From Thermogemmatispora onikobensis (GTDB lineage: Bacteria > Chloroflexota > Ktedonobacteria > Ktedonobacterales > Ktedonobacteraceae), in the NCBI RefSeq assembly GCF_001748285.1, contig NZ_BDGT01000012.1:1-64000 (forward strand): a stretch of 64,000 nt of DNA, given 5' to 3'. This document shows, piece after piece, positions 18,105 to 25,773 of this stretch; position 1 is the stretch's first letter; each line of letters begins with the position of its first letter. The notes under the pieces are model-generated. The model was not told where the DNA came from. It worked only from the letters and a program-made list of their open reading frames with translations, and ran no database searches. The position numbers were made by a program, and so were the translations under genes.

Positions 18105-18575
18105 ATGACACAGCAACCAGCGGAGTCCACTGCTCCCCTGCGTCCCACGCCCGTTGTCACCAGCTTCCTCCTGCGTTTCGACCAGCCTGGGGGGCCCCGG
18201 CTGCTGATCGTCCAGCGCAGCCAGCGGGTTGGCAGCTATCAAGGACGTTGGGCCGGCATCAGTGGCTTTATCGAGCCGGGGGTCAGTCCCGAGGAGCAGG
18301 CTTACACGGAGATCCGTGAAGAGACCGGCCTGGGGCCGCAGCAGGTGCGTCTGCTGAAGCGTGGAGCGACTATTGAGCATCGCGATCAGGAGCTGGGCCG
18401 TCACTGGATTATTCATCCGTTCCTCTTCGAGGTCTTGACCCCCGAGGCCATTCGGACTGATTGGGAAGCGGTGACCATGCGCTGGATTCCCCCGGAGGAG
18501 CTGGAGCACTATGAGACGGTGCCCCTGCTCAAAGAGGCCTACGCATCGGCGCAGCAAGGTGAGGGCCAGCCCTGA
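18105..18575 (+). CDS. Nudix-family hydrolase-like protein
   Basis: A 156-residue Nudix fold that would hydrolyse a nucleoside diphosphate linked to another group. The box region is GFIEPGVSPEEQAYTEIREE. Compared with the consensus, the early Glu is Val and the Arg before the helix Glu is Thr, while the later EE pair is kept, so activity or substrate may differ. GGGAGT precedes the ATG. It diverges from rny across the repeated boxes and converges on the NAD(P)HX repair gene. Confidence 0.78.
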   Translation: MTQQPAESTAPLRPTPVVTSFLLRFDQPGGPRLLIVQRSQRVGSYQGRWAGISGFIEPGVSPEEQAYTEIREETGLGPQQVRLLKRGATIEHRDQELGRHWIIHPFLFEVLTPEAIRTDWEAVTMRWIPPEELEHYETVPLLKEAYASAQQGEGQP

Positions 18576-18610
18576 GCAGGGCCAGGGACTGGCCCGCCGT
18601 TGTGACTCTC

Positions 18611-18626
18611 GATCTCGATCGAGATC
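18611..18626. repeat. 16-bp palindrome between convergent genes
   Basis: GATCTCGATCGAGATC lies in the short gap between the Nudix gene and the NAD(P)HX repair gene. It could form a small hairpin in both transcripts. There is no T tract. Confidence 0.5.
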
Positions 18627-18637
18627 TGCCCGCGGGC

Positions 18638-20203
18638 TCAGGTGGGCTGGAGCAGTCGCAGGCGAGCGGCAGGGATCTGCGGCAGGAGATCTGAGGCCAG
18701 CAGACCGGCGTCGCCGCAGTGCTGGCTGACCAGCTGGGAGGCAGCCACATGCAAGTAGACGGCCAGGCTGGCGGCGTCAAAGGGAGTGAGGCGTTGCGCC
18801 AGATAACCGGCGATCATGCCAGCCAGGACATCGCCGGTACCAGCGCTAGCGAGGGCCGGGTTGCTGTCCCAGTTGATGCGCAACCGCCCTGCTGGCTCGC
18901 TGACCAGCGTACAGGCCCCTTTGAGGACAAGGGTGACGTTCCAGGTCTGGGCGCAATCGCGCGCGATCTGCAGGCGGTCGATGCCGCCGCCTGAGACCCT
19001 GGTCCCGCCCAGCAGACGGCTCATCTCGCCCGGATGGGGGGTGATGACGGTGCCCGGCGGCAGCCGCTGCCACCAGCTCTCAACGTCGGCCAGGTTGTTG
19101 AGGCCGTCGGCGTCGATGACCAGTGCTGGGCGCTCGCTCTCGGGCAGGCTGCGCAGACCGTCGAGCAGCGTCAGAAGAGCGCTGCGCATGGCCGGTGTGC
19201 GACCAAGGCCGGGCCCGACCAGCAGGGCCCGGTAGCCGCTCAGGTGCTCTAAGAGCGCACGGGCCTGCTCCTGGCCGGGTTGCTCGCTCGACTCTCCGGT
19301 GGGCAGCAAGACGTACGTGGCCTCGTGCAGCGAGGAGGCGTAGATGGGCAGCAGATCAGGCGTGACAGCCAGCGTCACTAAGCCTGCGCCGACCCGCAGG
19401 GCGGCACTGCCGGCCAGGTAAGCCGAGCCTGGATAAGGGGGTGAGCCGCAGAAAAGCATGACGCGCCCAAAGGTTCCTTTATTGCTTTCTAAAGGTCGCG
19501 GCGGCAGCAGCCTGCGCGCCAGGGCTGCATCCAGCATCTCATCGCTGAGATCGCGCTCCAGGGTCTCGGGAAGACCAATGCTGCCGACGAGCAGCTCGCC
19601 GAGATAGGCACGGGCGGGAAAGAAGAAAAAGCCCTGTTTGGGACAAGCCAGGGTGATGGTGAGGTCGGCGCGGATGGTGCCGGGATCGACTTCGCCAGTG
19701 TCAGCATTGACGCCGGTCGGCAGGTCGACTGCCACGACAAGTAGCTTGCCTGGGCGGCGGGCGCGCTCCTGCTCAACACGGGCCAGCAGAGCACGCATGT
19801 CGTCGGGCAGGGGACGCGAGCGCCCGGTGCCCAGCAAGGCGTCAATGACGTAGCCGACGCGCCCCAGCACAGCCTTTAGCTCTTCCTCTACCTGCTCTGC
19901 TGGCACCTCACGGCCCTCGCGCGTCAGCCGGCGCTCCTTCCAGCGGTAGAGGGTGATGTGCGCTCCCTCGGCCTCCAGATGGCGGGCCATGACCTGGCCA
20001 TCGCCGCCATTGTTCCCAGGACCGATGAGGAAGAGCAGCTCGCACTCGCTCAGCGAACGCTGCTGGCGCTGGCGAATATAGCGGGCCAGCAGCTCGGCGG
20101 CGCTGCGACCGGCATTCTCCATCAAGATGGTGGTGTTTAGGCCGTATTCTCGGTCCGCCCGCATCTCCAGTTCGCGCATGCGGGCAACGTCAACGATATG
20201 CAT
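18638..20203 (-). CDS. nnr: Bifunctional NAD(P)H-hydrate epimerase and ADP-dependent dehydratase
   Basis: Repairs damaged NADH and NADPH hydrates. It has 521 residues, with an N-terminal YjeF epimerase domain (about 1-225; GPGNNGGDGQVMARHL, VVAVDLPTGVNADTG) fused to a C-terminal ribokinase-like dehydratase domain (about 235-521; VITPHPGEMSRLLGG and SAGTGDVLAGMIAGYL). The fused order is the usual bacterial one. The ATG at 20203 follows GGAGAGGAGAACC. It converges on the Nudix gene. Confidence 0.93.
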   Translation of the reverse strand: MHIVDVARMRELEMRADREYGLNTTILMENAGRSAAELLARYIRQRQQRSLSECELLFLIGPGNNGGDGQVMARHLEAEGAHITLYRWKERRLTREGREVPAEQVEEELKAVLGRVGYVIDALLGTGRSRPLPDDMRALLARVEQERARRPGKLLVVAVDLPTGVNADTGEVDPGTIRADLTITLACPKQGFFFFPARAYLGELLVGSIGLPETLERDLSDEMLDAALARRLLPPRPLESNKGTFGRVMLFCGSPPYPGSAYLAGSAALRVGAGLVTLAVTPDLLPIYASSLHEATYVLLPTGESSEQPGQEQARALLEHLSGYRALLVGPGLGRTPAMRSALLTLLDGLRSLPESERPALVIDADGLNNLADVESWWQRLPPGTVITPHPGEMSRLLGGTRVSGGGIDRLQIARDCAQTWNVTLVLKGACTLVSEPAGRLRINWDSNPALASAGTGDVLAGMIAGYLAQRLTPFDAASLAVYLHVAASQLVSQHCGDAGLLASDLLPQIPAARLRLLQPT

Positions 20204-20344
20204 GGTTCTCCTCTCCCTGCTTTCTGTTCTTTATTCTACATGGCGGCGCCGGCCCTGTCACGCTCACGCGGCAGTGGAGTCCGCGGGCGAGAGGAGGCGC
20301 CGGCGCCAAGGAGAGAGACAGCAAAGAGAATCGCTCAAAGAGGC

Positions 20345-20373
20345 GCGACAATGGCTCCATAACCTGCTATACT
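20345..20373 (+). promoter_or_regulatory. Promoter placing the transcript start at the start codon
   Basis: GCGACA (20345-20350), 17 bp, TATACT (20368-20373), with TGC before the -10. The start site should fall at about 20380-20381, which is the A of the next ATG. Confidence 0.6.
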
Positions 20374-20380
20374 CCATTCC

Positions 20381-21394
20381 ATGAAACTGGCACTCAAGAT
20401 CAGGCCGCAGCGCAGCAATCAGTACAGCAACATGGTCGAGACCCTCGCTGAGCCGGAGCTGCGTGCCAGTCCCCTCGGCCCGGCGATCGGCGAACTGCAG
20501 CGCGCCCTGCTGGGCGGGCAGAGCTATCTGCTGGTGGACATAGAAGATGGGCGGCTCGACCGCCAGGACTGTTTACGCCTTCTTGCTCATCTGGGGACGA
20601 TCAGCGAGGTTTACGAGTATTTTGCCGAGGTCGGTGGCATCGAGGGTCCCTTTCTACGTCCGCTGGCCTTGCCCTGGCAGCCCTTCATCTCGCCGGAGAT
20701 CGCTGAGGTGCGGCGTTACAAAGGCAAGACCAACGAGATCTTTACGCGCGTCCTCCTGAACGCGGCCCTCTTCGCCGGCGCCTATGCCAGCAGCCGCGAA
20801 CGCCTGCGCATCCTTGATCCTCTGGCTGGCGGAGGCACGACGCTCTTTGTCGCCCTGGCCGCCGGCTACGATGCCTTTGGCATCGAGGAGAAGCGCCAGG
20901 ATGTTGAGACGACGGCAGTCTTTCTGCGTCAATACCTCAGCGGCGAAGGAATCACCTTCAAAGAGATTTGCGAGCATCGTCGCAGCGGCAAGCGTTACCA
21001 GTTTGAGGTCAGGCCAGGGGACAAGAGCGGCGAGGCGCGCCTCGTGGTATTGGTTCATGGCGACAGCAGCGAGGCCCCGCTGCACCTGAGTAATCTGCCC
21101 GGGGGGCCGCGCGTCCATGCCATCGTGGGTGATCTCCCCTACGGCATCCAGCATCCAGGTGAGATCGGCAAGCTCCTGCGCCAGGCCCTCCCTGCCTGGG
21201 TCGAGCTGCTGCTGCCAGGGGGCACCCTGGCCCTGGCCTGGAATGCCACCCGCCTTCCGCGCGAAGAGATCGCTGCTCTGGTCGAGCGCTACAGCGGGCT
21301 GCAGACGCGCAACGATCCACCGTACACGCAATTTGCGCACACGGTGGATCGCGTCATCAAAAAGCGCGACCTGCTCGTCGCTGTCAAGACCTGA
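20381..21394 (+). CDS. SAM-dependent methyltransferase, TrmG10/Trm11-like
   Basis: A 337-residue protein whose second half is a Rossmann methyltransferase. LDPLAGGGTT (145-154) is the SAM loop, and VGDLPYG (249-255) is the catalytic motif of N2-guanine or N6-adenine methylation. DLPYG favours the tRNA N2-guanosine type over DNA enzymes. The first 130 residues have no THUMP domain that I recognise. No ribosome site precedes the ATG, and the promoter -10 ends 7 nt before it, so the mRNA is probably leaderless. The target is unknown. Confidence 0.7.
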   Translation: MKLALKIRPQRSNQYSNMVETLAEPELRASPLGPAIGELQRALLGGQSYLLVDIEDGRLDRQDCLRLLAHLGTISEVYEYFAEVGGIEGPFLRPLALPWQPFISPEIAEVRRYKGKTNEIFTRVLLNAALFAGAYASSRERLRILDPLAGGGTTLFVALAAGYDAFGIEEKRQDVETTAVFLRQYLSGEGITFKEICEHRRSGKRYQFEVRPGDKSGEARLVVLVHGDSSEAPLHLSNLPGGPRVHAIVGDLPYGIQHPGEIGKLLRQALPAWVELLLPGGTLALAWNATRLPREEIAALVERYSGLQTRNDPPYTQFAHTVDRVIKKRDLLVAVKT

Positions 21395-21426
21395 GTGGCG
21401 CGCCACGCGGCCAGGACCCCCTGGCC
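21395..21426. terminator. Two adjacent hairpins between convergent genes
   Basis: GTGGCGCGCCAC (21395-21406) is a palindrome. GGCCAGG-ACCC-CCTGGCC (21409-21426) is a 7-bp hairpin. They directly follow the methyltransferase stop and lie 11 nt from the end of the lipoprotein gene, so a two-way terminator is likely. Confidence 0.5.
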
Positions 21427-21436
21427 TCTGTCCCAT

Positions 21437-22576
21437 TTAGCTGAGCAGGTTGGCGATGGCAATGGCCTCCTGCTCGTCGAGATCGCCGCTGATGCGAATG
21501 CCGAGACCCTGCTCTTTCCAGGACAGGGTGGGGTTATCGCTGCCGGTTGAATAGGTCGCTGTAGTGCCGCGCAGGGTGAGCGTTGTGCCGCTGGGCAGCG
21601 GCTCGTTGGCCAGAGCCTTGCCTTCGAGGATCGAGAAGCTCTGGTCTCCTTTCAGATAATGGAGCACAAAGACCTGTCCACTGGCGGTCGAGAGCACATC
21701 GACACCCTCAAGCTGGTAATCGCTCTGCGAGGAGGGGATGCTCAGCAGATGGTAGCCGGCCAGTTGCTCCGCCTGGCCAAGGGTCAGCGTGCCGCTGGTG
21801 GGTGTGGCGCTGGCTTGCAGCAGCGGGGCCACCTGGGCATTGGCGGGTGGAGTGAAGCTAAAGAGACTGTCGGCCAGAGAGCGATTCAGCTCCAGCGTGG
21901 GCAGCTGCAAAGTCACCTGGGCGAAACCCTGTAGATTGAGAACCAGCTTGAGAGGGAGATCGCTGCTGCGATCCAGATAGACATCGCCGCTATAGTCGGG
22001 GCCAGCCGTGGCCGATTGCTGAGAAGTGACATGGACGATGGTAGCGCTGTGGCCGTCAACCGTCGCCGACTGCGGTGCCACCGTCGCCCGACTCTGGCTG
22101 AAGATAGGATCAATGAGGTTGAGCGTCAACTGATTGGCCGGGTTGGAACTGCTGCCGAAGAGCGCCGAGCCGTCCTGGCTGTTGACGTTCCCAGTGTAGA
22201 CAATATGGCGCACGGGATTATAAACCCAGAGCTTCCCCCCGTTGCTGACCGTCAGCTCGCCAACGGGAAAGTCACTCAGCGTCGAGCGCAGAATCAGACT
22301 GCGGCTCCTGGCCGGGGCTGCTTTCCAGATCTCGCTTGTCAACGTTCCCTGGTAGGTTTCGCCATCAATTTGAATGGTGACCACGGCGTGCAGTGTCCGC
22401 GCCGCCGTCAATTGCTGCTCACTCTGCTGTAGCAACTGTTGAGCATTTGCGCTGCTGGCGCTGGAAGACGTCGGCTGTTGGGTCTGGCCACTGTTGCAGG
22501 CAGCCAACAGGAGCAACATCACGGGCAAGAGCAAGAGAGAAACAGAGCAGCAGCATCTTCTCATGAGGGTAGACAT
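21437..22576 (-). CDS. Lipoprotein with LolA-like domain
   Basis: A 379-residue exported lipoprotein. The signal peptide ends in the lipobox LLAAC, with the lipid-bearing Cys27. The body resembles the LolA/LolB beta-sheet family seen in outer-leaflet lipoproteins of single-membrane bacteria. The last 100 residues resemble the DUF4367-type module found with anti-sigma and sporulation proteins; this is by eye only. The ATG at 22576 follows GGAGAGG. A dyad and -35-like box lie 33-55 bp upstream. It is downstream of the sigma/Rieske/YtkA group but has its own control region. Confidence 0.68.
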   Translation of the reverse strand: MSTLMRRCCCSVSLLLLPVMLLLLAACNSGQTQQPTSSSASSANAQQLLQQSEQQLTAARTLHAVVTIQIDGETYQGTLTSEIWKAAPARSRSLILRSTLSDFPVGELTVSNGGKLWVYNPVRHIVYTGNVNSQDGSALFGSSSNPANQLTLNLIDPIFSQSRATVAPQSATVDGHSATIVHVTSQQSATAGPDYSGDVYLDRSSDLPLKLVLNLQGFAQVTLQLPTLELNRSLADSLFSFTPPANAQVAPLLQASATPTSGTLTLGQAEQLAGYHLLSIPSSQSDYQLEGVDVLSTASGQVFVLHYLKGDQSFSILEGKALANEPLPSGTTLTLRGTTATYSTGSDNPTLSWKEQGLGIRISGDLDEQEAIAIANLLS

Positions 22577-22608
22577 AGAGAGCCTCTCCGTTGCAGAATG
22601 ATACATCT

Positions 22609-22631
22609 TTACATAGGAATATGTAAGTCAA
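22609..22631 (-). promoter_or_regulatory. Candidate operator overlapping the lipoprotein promoter
   Basis: TTACATA-GGAA-TATGTAA (22609-22626) is a perfect 7-4-7 dyad. TTGACT (minus strand, 22631-22626) abuts it as a -35, but a good -10 at 17 bp is lacking (AGATGT). A dyad in this place is typical of a repressor or activator site. Confidence 0.45.
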
Positions 22632-22781
22632 GAATTTTAGGTGAAAGAGAGAAGCATCGTAAGCAAAGATGCCTTCCTATTCTACGCTCTTGAGGTCCCA
22701 GGGGCAAGGAGATAGGAAGGTGAGAGCAGAGAGCTGACGGGCAGGGCAGGCGGCAGGCGGCAGGCGGACGGAAGGCGAACC

Positions 22782-23213
22782 TTAGTGGGTAGTGACCTGG
22801 AACAGGGCTGCTGCCTCTGGGTGGGCAGTGCGCTGGATAGTCACGCGCAGCTGCCAGAGGCCACTCATGGCGAACTGCAGGCGTGCGCGATAGAGGCCAT
22901 CGCTGCTCAGGCGGGCGGTGACCGTGGGCAGGCCCATATTCATCTCCGGCATCGTGCTTTCTACCTGGACACGGGCATCGTTGACAAGCGAGCCGCTGGC
23001 GGCTTCGGCAATGCGCAAAGCGATAGTAGCTGGTTGGGTACTGAGCGGCGGGTCGGGGCTCAGCTGGAGAGTGACCTCATAAAGGCCGGCGCGTGCCTGC
23101 TGTGACCCTGACTCCGCTGGGGCTGGTGGAATGCTGGCCACCAGGCCCCCCAGCCAGGTCAACAGGGCCAGGAAAAGCAGGCCGAGCAGAATAACGAGCA
23201 GATTACGTCTCAT
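22782..23213 (-). CDS. YtkA/FixH-domain membrane protein
   Basis: A 143-residue protein: one N-terminal membrane anchor (about 4-27), then an exported beta-rich domain of the YtkA/FixH type. Visible hallmarks are ESTMPEMNMG, a Met-rich segment common in this family, and DGLYRARLQFAMSGLWQLRV. Relatives are found with copper and oxidase-assembly proteins. It starts 15 nt after the Rieske gene in the same direction, so the two are almost surely co-transcribed. Function is inferred from family only. Confidence 0.72.
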   Translation of the reverse strand: MRRNLLVILLGLLFLALLTWLGGLVASIPPAPAESGSQQARAGLYEVTLQLSPDPPLSTQPATIALRIAEAASGSLVNDARVQVESTMPEMNMGLPTVTARLSSDGLYRARLQFAMSGLWQLRVTIQRTAHPEAAALFQVTTH

Positions 23214-23228
23214 TCTCTTTGCAGACCC

Positions 23229-24176
23229 TCAAGAAGGTGGCGCGCTTACGGGAATCCTCACGTAGATCTTACCATCCTCGATGCGGATGTCAAGCCGCGG
23301 CAGAGGGGCCAGATAGCGCAGGTGCCCGGCGGTCGGATCTGCCGCCCCGCTCGCGGTGAAGACGCCGCCGTGGCAGGGACAATGGAACTTGCCATCGCTC
23401 TCCTGCCACTCGACCAGGCAGCCCATATGTGTACAGGCTGCGGAGAAAGCGATGATCTCCTCTCCGGTGGAGGGGGTCTCAGTCCCATCGCCGGCTGGCC
23501 AGTTCCCGCCACCGTACTCGTTGCTCGTGCTGGGGCCGTGCTCCTGACGAATCACATAGCCAGCGATGGTCTCGGTGACAAAGCGCACGGGGCGCTTGCC
23601 GAGGGCCGAGACCTCAGCAACGAAGTGCCAGCGCGATGGAACCTCGGCCCCGATCAGAGCCGGATAGGCTGGGGGCAGGGGCGTGCCAGTTCCCACACTC
23701 GTGCTGGTAGGACTCGGGGCGGTCTGACCTGTCGCCCCATGAGGGCCGCCGCTGGCCTCCTGAAGGGCGCGGTCAAGCCCAACGCCAGCGACGAGGGAGG
23801 CCGCGGCCACCGCGCTACCGGCCAGGAGACGACGACGCGAGAGCCGTGAGCGTCTCTCTCCAGCCGCTGAGGAAGAGAGGGATGGAGCAGCGGCGGGCAA
23901 GGTCGCTGGCTCTGTGGCCTCCTCTGACTCGCCCGGATCTTCCCCGGAAGCGGCCAGCTCACGCTCCAGGCGCGCGCGCAGCTCGGCCACAAACTCCGGG
24001 CGAGGTTCTGCGGCGCCGGGAGCTGCTGCACGCAAGAGCGCCGCCAAGCGATAGAGCCGCGCCTGGGTCGGCGTCAACTCCGCGGACAGCGGCGGCCTGC
24101 GGTCCTCCTGCAATGCTGCAAGATAGTGCTCCAGCTCCAGATAGTCCTCAAAGCGTTCCTGGTCTCCCTCGGGCAT
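23229..24176 (-). CDS. Rieske [2Fe-2S] protein with N-terminal anti-sigma-like domain
   Basis: A 315-residue protein. Residues 1-75 are helical and charged, with the YRLAALLRA and EFVAELRARLEREL pattern common in cytoplasmic heads of Chloroflexota and actinobacterial anti-sigma factors (by eye). An acidic linker leads to SRRRLL (113-118), a twin-arginine motif followed by a hydrophobic segment (about 118-136), then a Pro/Thr linker and an exported Rieske domain (about 180-312). The ligands are C248 and H250 (CTHMGC) and C268 and H269 (CPCHG). C253 and C266 would form the bc1-type disulfide. It is 57 nt downstream of an ECF sigma gene. No cytochrome b gene lies near, so a bc1/b6f role is less likely here than redox sensing. 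Confidence 0.78.
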   Translation of the reverse strand: MPEGDQERFEDYLELEHYLAALQEDRRPPLSAELTPTQARLYRLAALLRAAAPGAAEPRPEFVAELRARLERELAASGEDPGESEEATEPATLPAAAPSLSSSAAGERRSRLSRRRLLAGSAVAAASLVAGVGLDRALQEASGGPHGATGQTAPSPTSTSVGTGTPLPPAYPALIGAEVPSRWHFVAEVSALGKRPVRFVTETIAGYVIRQEHGPSTSNEYGGGNWPAGDGTETPSTGEEIIAFSAACTHMGCLVEWQESDGKFHCPCHGGVFTASGAADPTAGHLRYLAPLPRLDIRIEDGKIYVRIPVSAPPS

Positions 24177-24233
24177 AAACCTCGCCTCCCTTCCGGTCCG
24201 TTACCTTTACTGGATGCCTCCAGACTCGTCAGG

Positions 24234-24806
24234 TTAGCCTGTCACAACGCTCTCTAATTCGGCGGCGCGCTTGAGCGCCCGGAATTGAAGCACCTTCACG
24301 TTGGCCTCACTCAACCCCAGGCGGAGGGCGGTCTCCTTAATCGAGAGATTCAAAAGGAAACGGCAGATCAAGACCTCGCGGTAATGGGCGGGAAGAGCCT
24401 GCAGGATACGCTGGACGCGCTCAACTGGCCGCTCATCGGGGCACGAGAGCGACAACTCCTCGCTTGGTCCCTGCCAGCCAGCATCGAGCAGCTCCTCCAG
24501 AGAATCGAGAGGGAAGCGATAATGATTGCGCCAGTAGTCAGCCAGCGTGGTCCTGGCAACCTGGAAGAGCCAGCGCTGCCAGCTCGGACTGCCAGCGCCG
24601 CGCTCGCTGCTCAGCATGCGCACGGCTTTCATGAAGATCTGCGAGGTCAGGTCCTCGGCCTCTTCACGATTGCCGACTTTGCTATAGACATAGCGATAGA
24701 TGAGATGGAGGTTATCCTCATAGAAGCGTTGAAATGCTTGCACATCCACGGCATCCTGTCCTGTCGCAAGATTTCGCTCCTGATTGCTCTGGCGTGCAAT
24801 ATTCAC
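24234..24806 (-). CDS. ECF-type RNA polymerase sigma factor
   Basis: A 190-residue sigma-70-family factor with regions 2 and 4 only. Region 2 includes FYEDNLHLIYRYVYSKVG and EEAEDLTSQIFMKAV. Region 4 includes LPAHYREVLICRFL and SIKETALRLGLSEANVKV. I chose a GTG at 24806 because AGGAGG lies 6 nt upstream. A longer reading from 24848 would translate the ribosome site. It is the first gene of a group with the Rieske and YtkA/FixH proteins and is preceded by two copies of an 18-bp repeat. This is the usual place for a sigma factor that controls its own operon. Confidence 0.88.
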   Translation of the reverse strand: MNIARQSNQERNLATGQDAVDVQAFQRFYEDNLHLIYRYVYSKVGNREEAEDLTSQIFMKAVRMLSSERGAGSPSWQRWLFQVARTTLADYWRNHYRFPLDSLEELLDAGWQGPSEELSLSCPDERPVERVQRILQALPAHYREVLICRFLLNLSIKETALRLGLSEANVKVLQFRALKRAAELESVVTG

Positions 24807-24853
24807 ATTGGCCCTCCTCGCCCTGCCTGCGCATAGGCCGAGGCCCAAATAGC

Positions 24854-24915
24854 TACGTCGGTCAGTTACAGTCTATCTCAGAGAATCACCTACCTATTAC
24901 GTCAGTGGGTTACAG
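24854..24915 (-). repeat. Two 18-bp direct repeats upstream of the ECF sigma gene
   Basis: On the minus strand CTGTAACCCACTGACGTA (24915-24898) and CTGTAACTGACCGACGTA (24871-24854). They share CTGTAAC and GACGTA with 5 variable bases between, and are 44 bp apart. They lie 48-110 bp before the start codon. TGTAAC resembles ECF -35 elements, but CGTA comes only 7 bp later, too close for a -10. A protein-binding site is therefore more likely. Confidence 0.55.
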
Positions 24916-25088
24916 CCGGCAAGTGGGCGGCATGAAGGAAGAACTCGCCGCTTTGGCGGGGGAGTGTCAGAGTAGGAGAAGAGAGCAGGGCTGGTCTCCC
25001 TCCTGGGGAGGCTGGCGAATGAGCGAGCGGGCGGGCGAACAATCAAACAAGCAAGCAAGCAAGTAGTGGAAGCAGGGGAGCGCCAGGT

Positions 25089-25117
25089 TTGCGCGACGCT
25101 GGCAACTGCAGTATAAT
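25089..25117 (+). promoter_or_regulatory. Candidate promoter in the sdhC upstream region
   Basis: TTGCGC (25089-25094), 17 bp, consensus TATAAT (25112-25117). The predicted start is near 25124. The -35 matches at only three positions. Confidence 0.5.
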
Positions 25118-25345
25118 AGGCAATGCAACAGGAGCGTCGGCGCACCCACCCAGCGAGGGGCGCCGCGGGGAGCACTGCTGCGCGCAAGAAAGCGCGTCAT
25201 GGGGAGAGAGAGGCGGCCAGGCGAAGCAAGCGAGAGAGGGCGATCTGATCAGCTTGCGGGGCCACCGAACGAAGCGCCAGGGATGCGCGCCTGATCCTCC
25301 CGTGCGCTCTCTCCGGGCTGACCGGGGGGGCATCGACAGGCAGAA

Positions 25346-25420
25346 GATAGCGAGCGAGGCGGCACGCCCTGGCTGTCTGACTGCTTGCTGAGCGGCTAAT
25401 CTCGTTCAGCGCTCGCTATC
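25346..25420 (+). repeat. 11-bp inverted repeat with 53-nt loop
   Basis: GATAGCGAGCG (25346-25356) pairs perfectly with CGCTCGCTATC (25410-25420). It could be the closing stem of a structured RNA made from the 25112 promoter. No U tract follows. Confidence 0.5.
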
Positions 25421-25773
25421 AACGAAGCAAGCAAGCAAAGCAAAGCAACAGCACAACATTACGACAACATCAGAGGCGGGAGCGGTGGGCAAGTGCAGTT
25501 GAAGAAGAGGTTATCCTGGATGGCCTTCCTATCGGAGATCAGCAGGCAGGTACGGCGTTGCTAGCCAGACATCCCGAGGCTGGGGGATAGTGAGCGCGGA
25601 ACCCGAGTGTGGGTGGGACCGCGCCCCGGTACGCCTTGCGAGCGAGATGGGGGGAAGGAGGAAGGGAAAAGGAAGGAGGCGTTGCTCCCGGCTCCCACAG
25701 CTTTATCATCTCTCGGCCCGCCCATGCAGCGCTTTCTCCCCCCGCTTCCGCCTGATGAGAATCGAGGAGCGGC

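Larger units (their letters stand above)
24916..25773. other. Long spacer before sdhC, with promoter, AAGC repeats and a long-range stem
   Basis: No convincing gene. It contains AAGC microsatellites (25049-25063; 25425-25436, followed by AAAGC copies to 25446), a TATAAT promoter at 25089-25117, and an 11-bp inverted repeat at 25346-25420. If the promoter serves sdhC, the leader would be about 650 nt. Otherwise a non-coding RNA of about 300 nt may end near 25420. Confidence 0.5.

Noticed and set aside
23229-24176. Rieske subunit of a cytochrome bc1/b6f complex
   Set aside because: The cluster motifs fit, but no cytochrome b or c1 gene is adjacent, and the long cytoplasmic head before the Tat motif is not found in such subunits. 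It is kept as an alternative only.
24854-24915. ECF promoter made of TGTAAC and CGTA
   Set aside because: The two elements are 7 bp apart in each copy, whereas ECF -35 and -10 boxes need about 16 bp.
25089-25391. 100-codon frame in the sdhC upstream spacer as a gene
   Set aside because: It begins on top of the promoter elements, has no ribosome site and shows low-complexity Arg/Gly/Ala composition.
25049-25446. CRISPR array or tRNA-like repeats in the sdhC upstream spacer
   Set aside because: The repeats are only AAGC and AAAGC microsatellites, without spacers or a constant repeat length.
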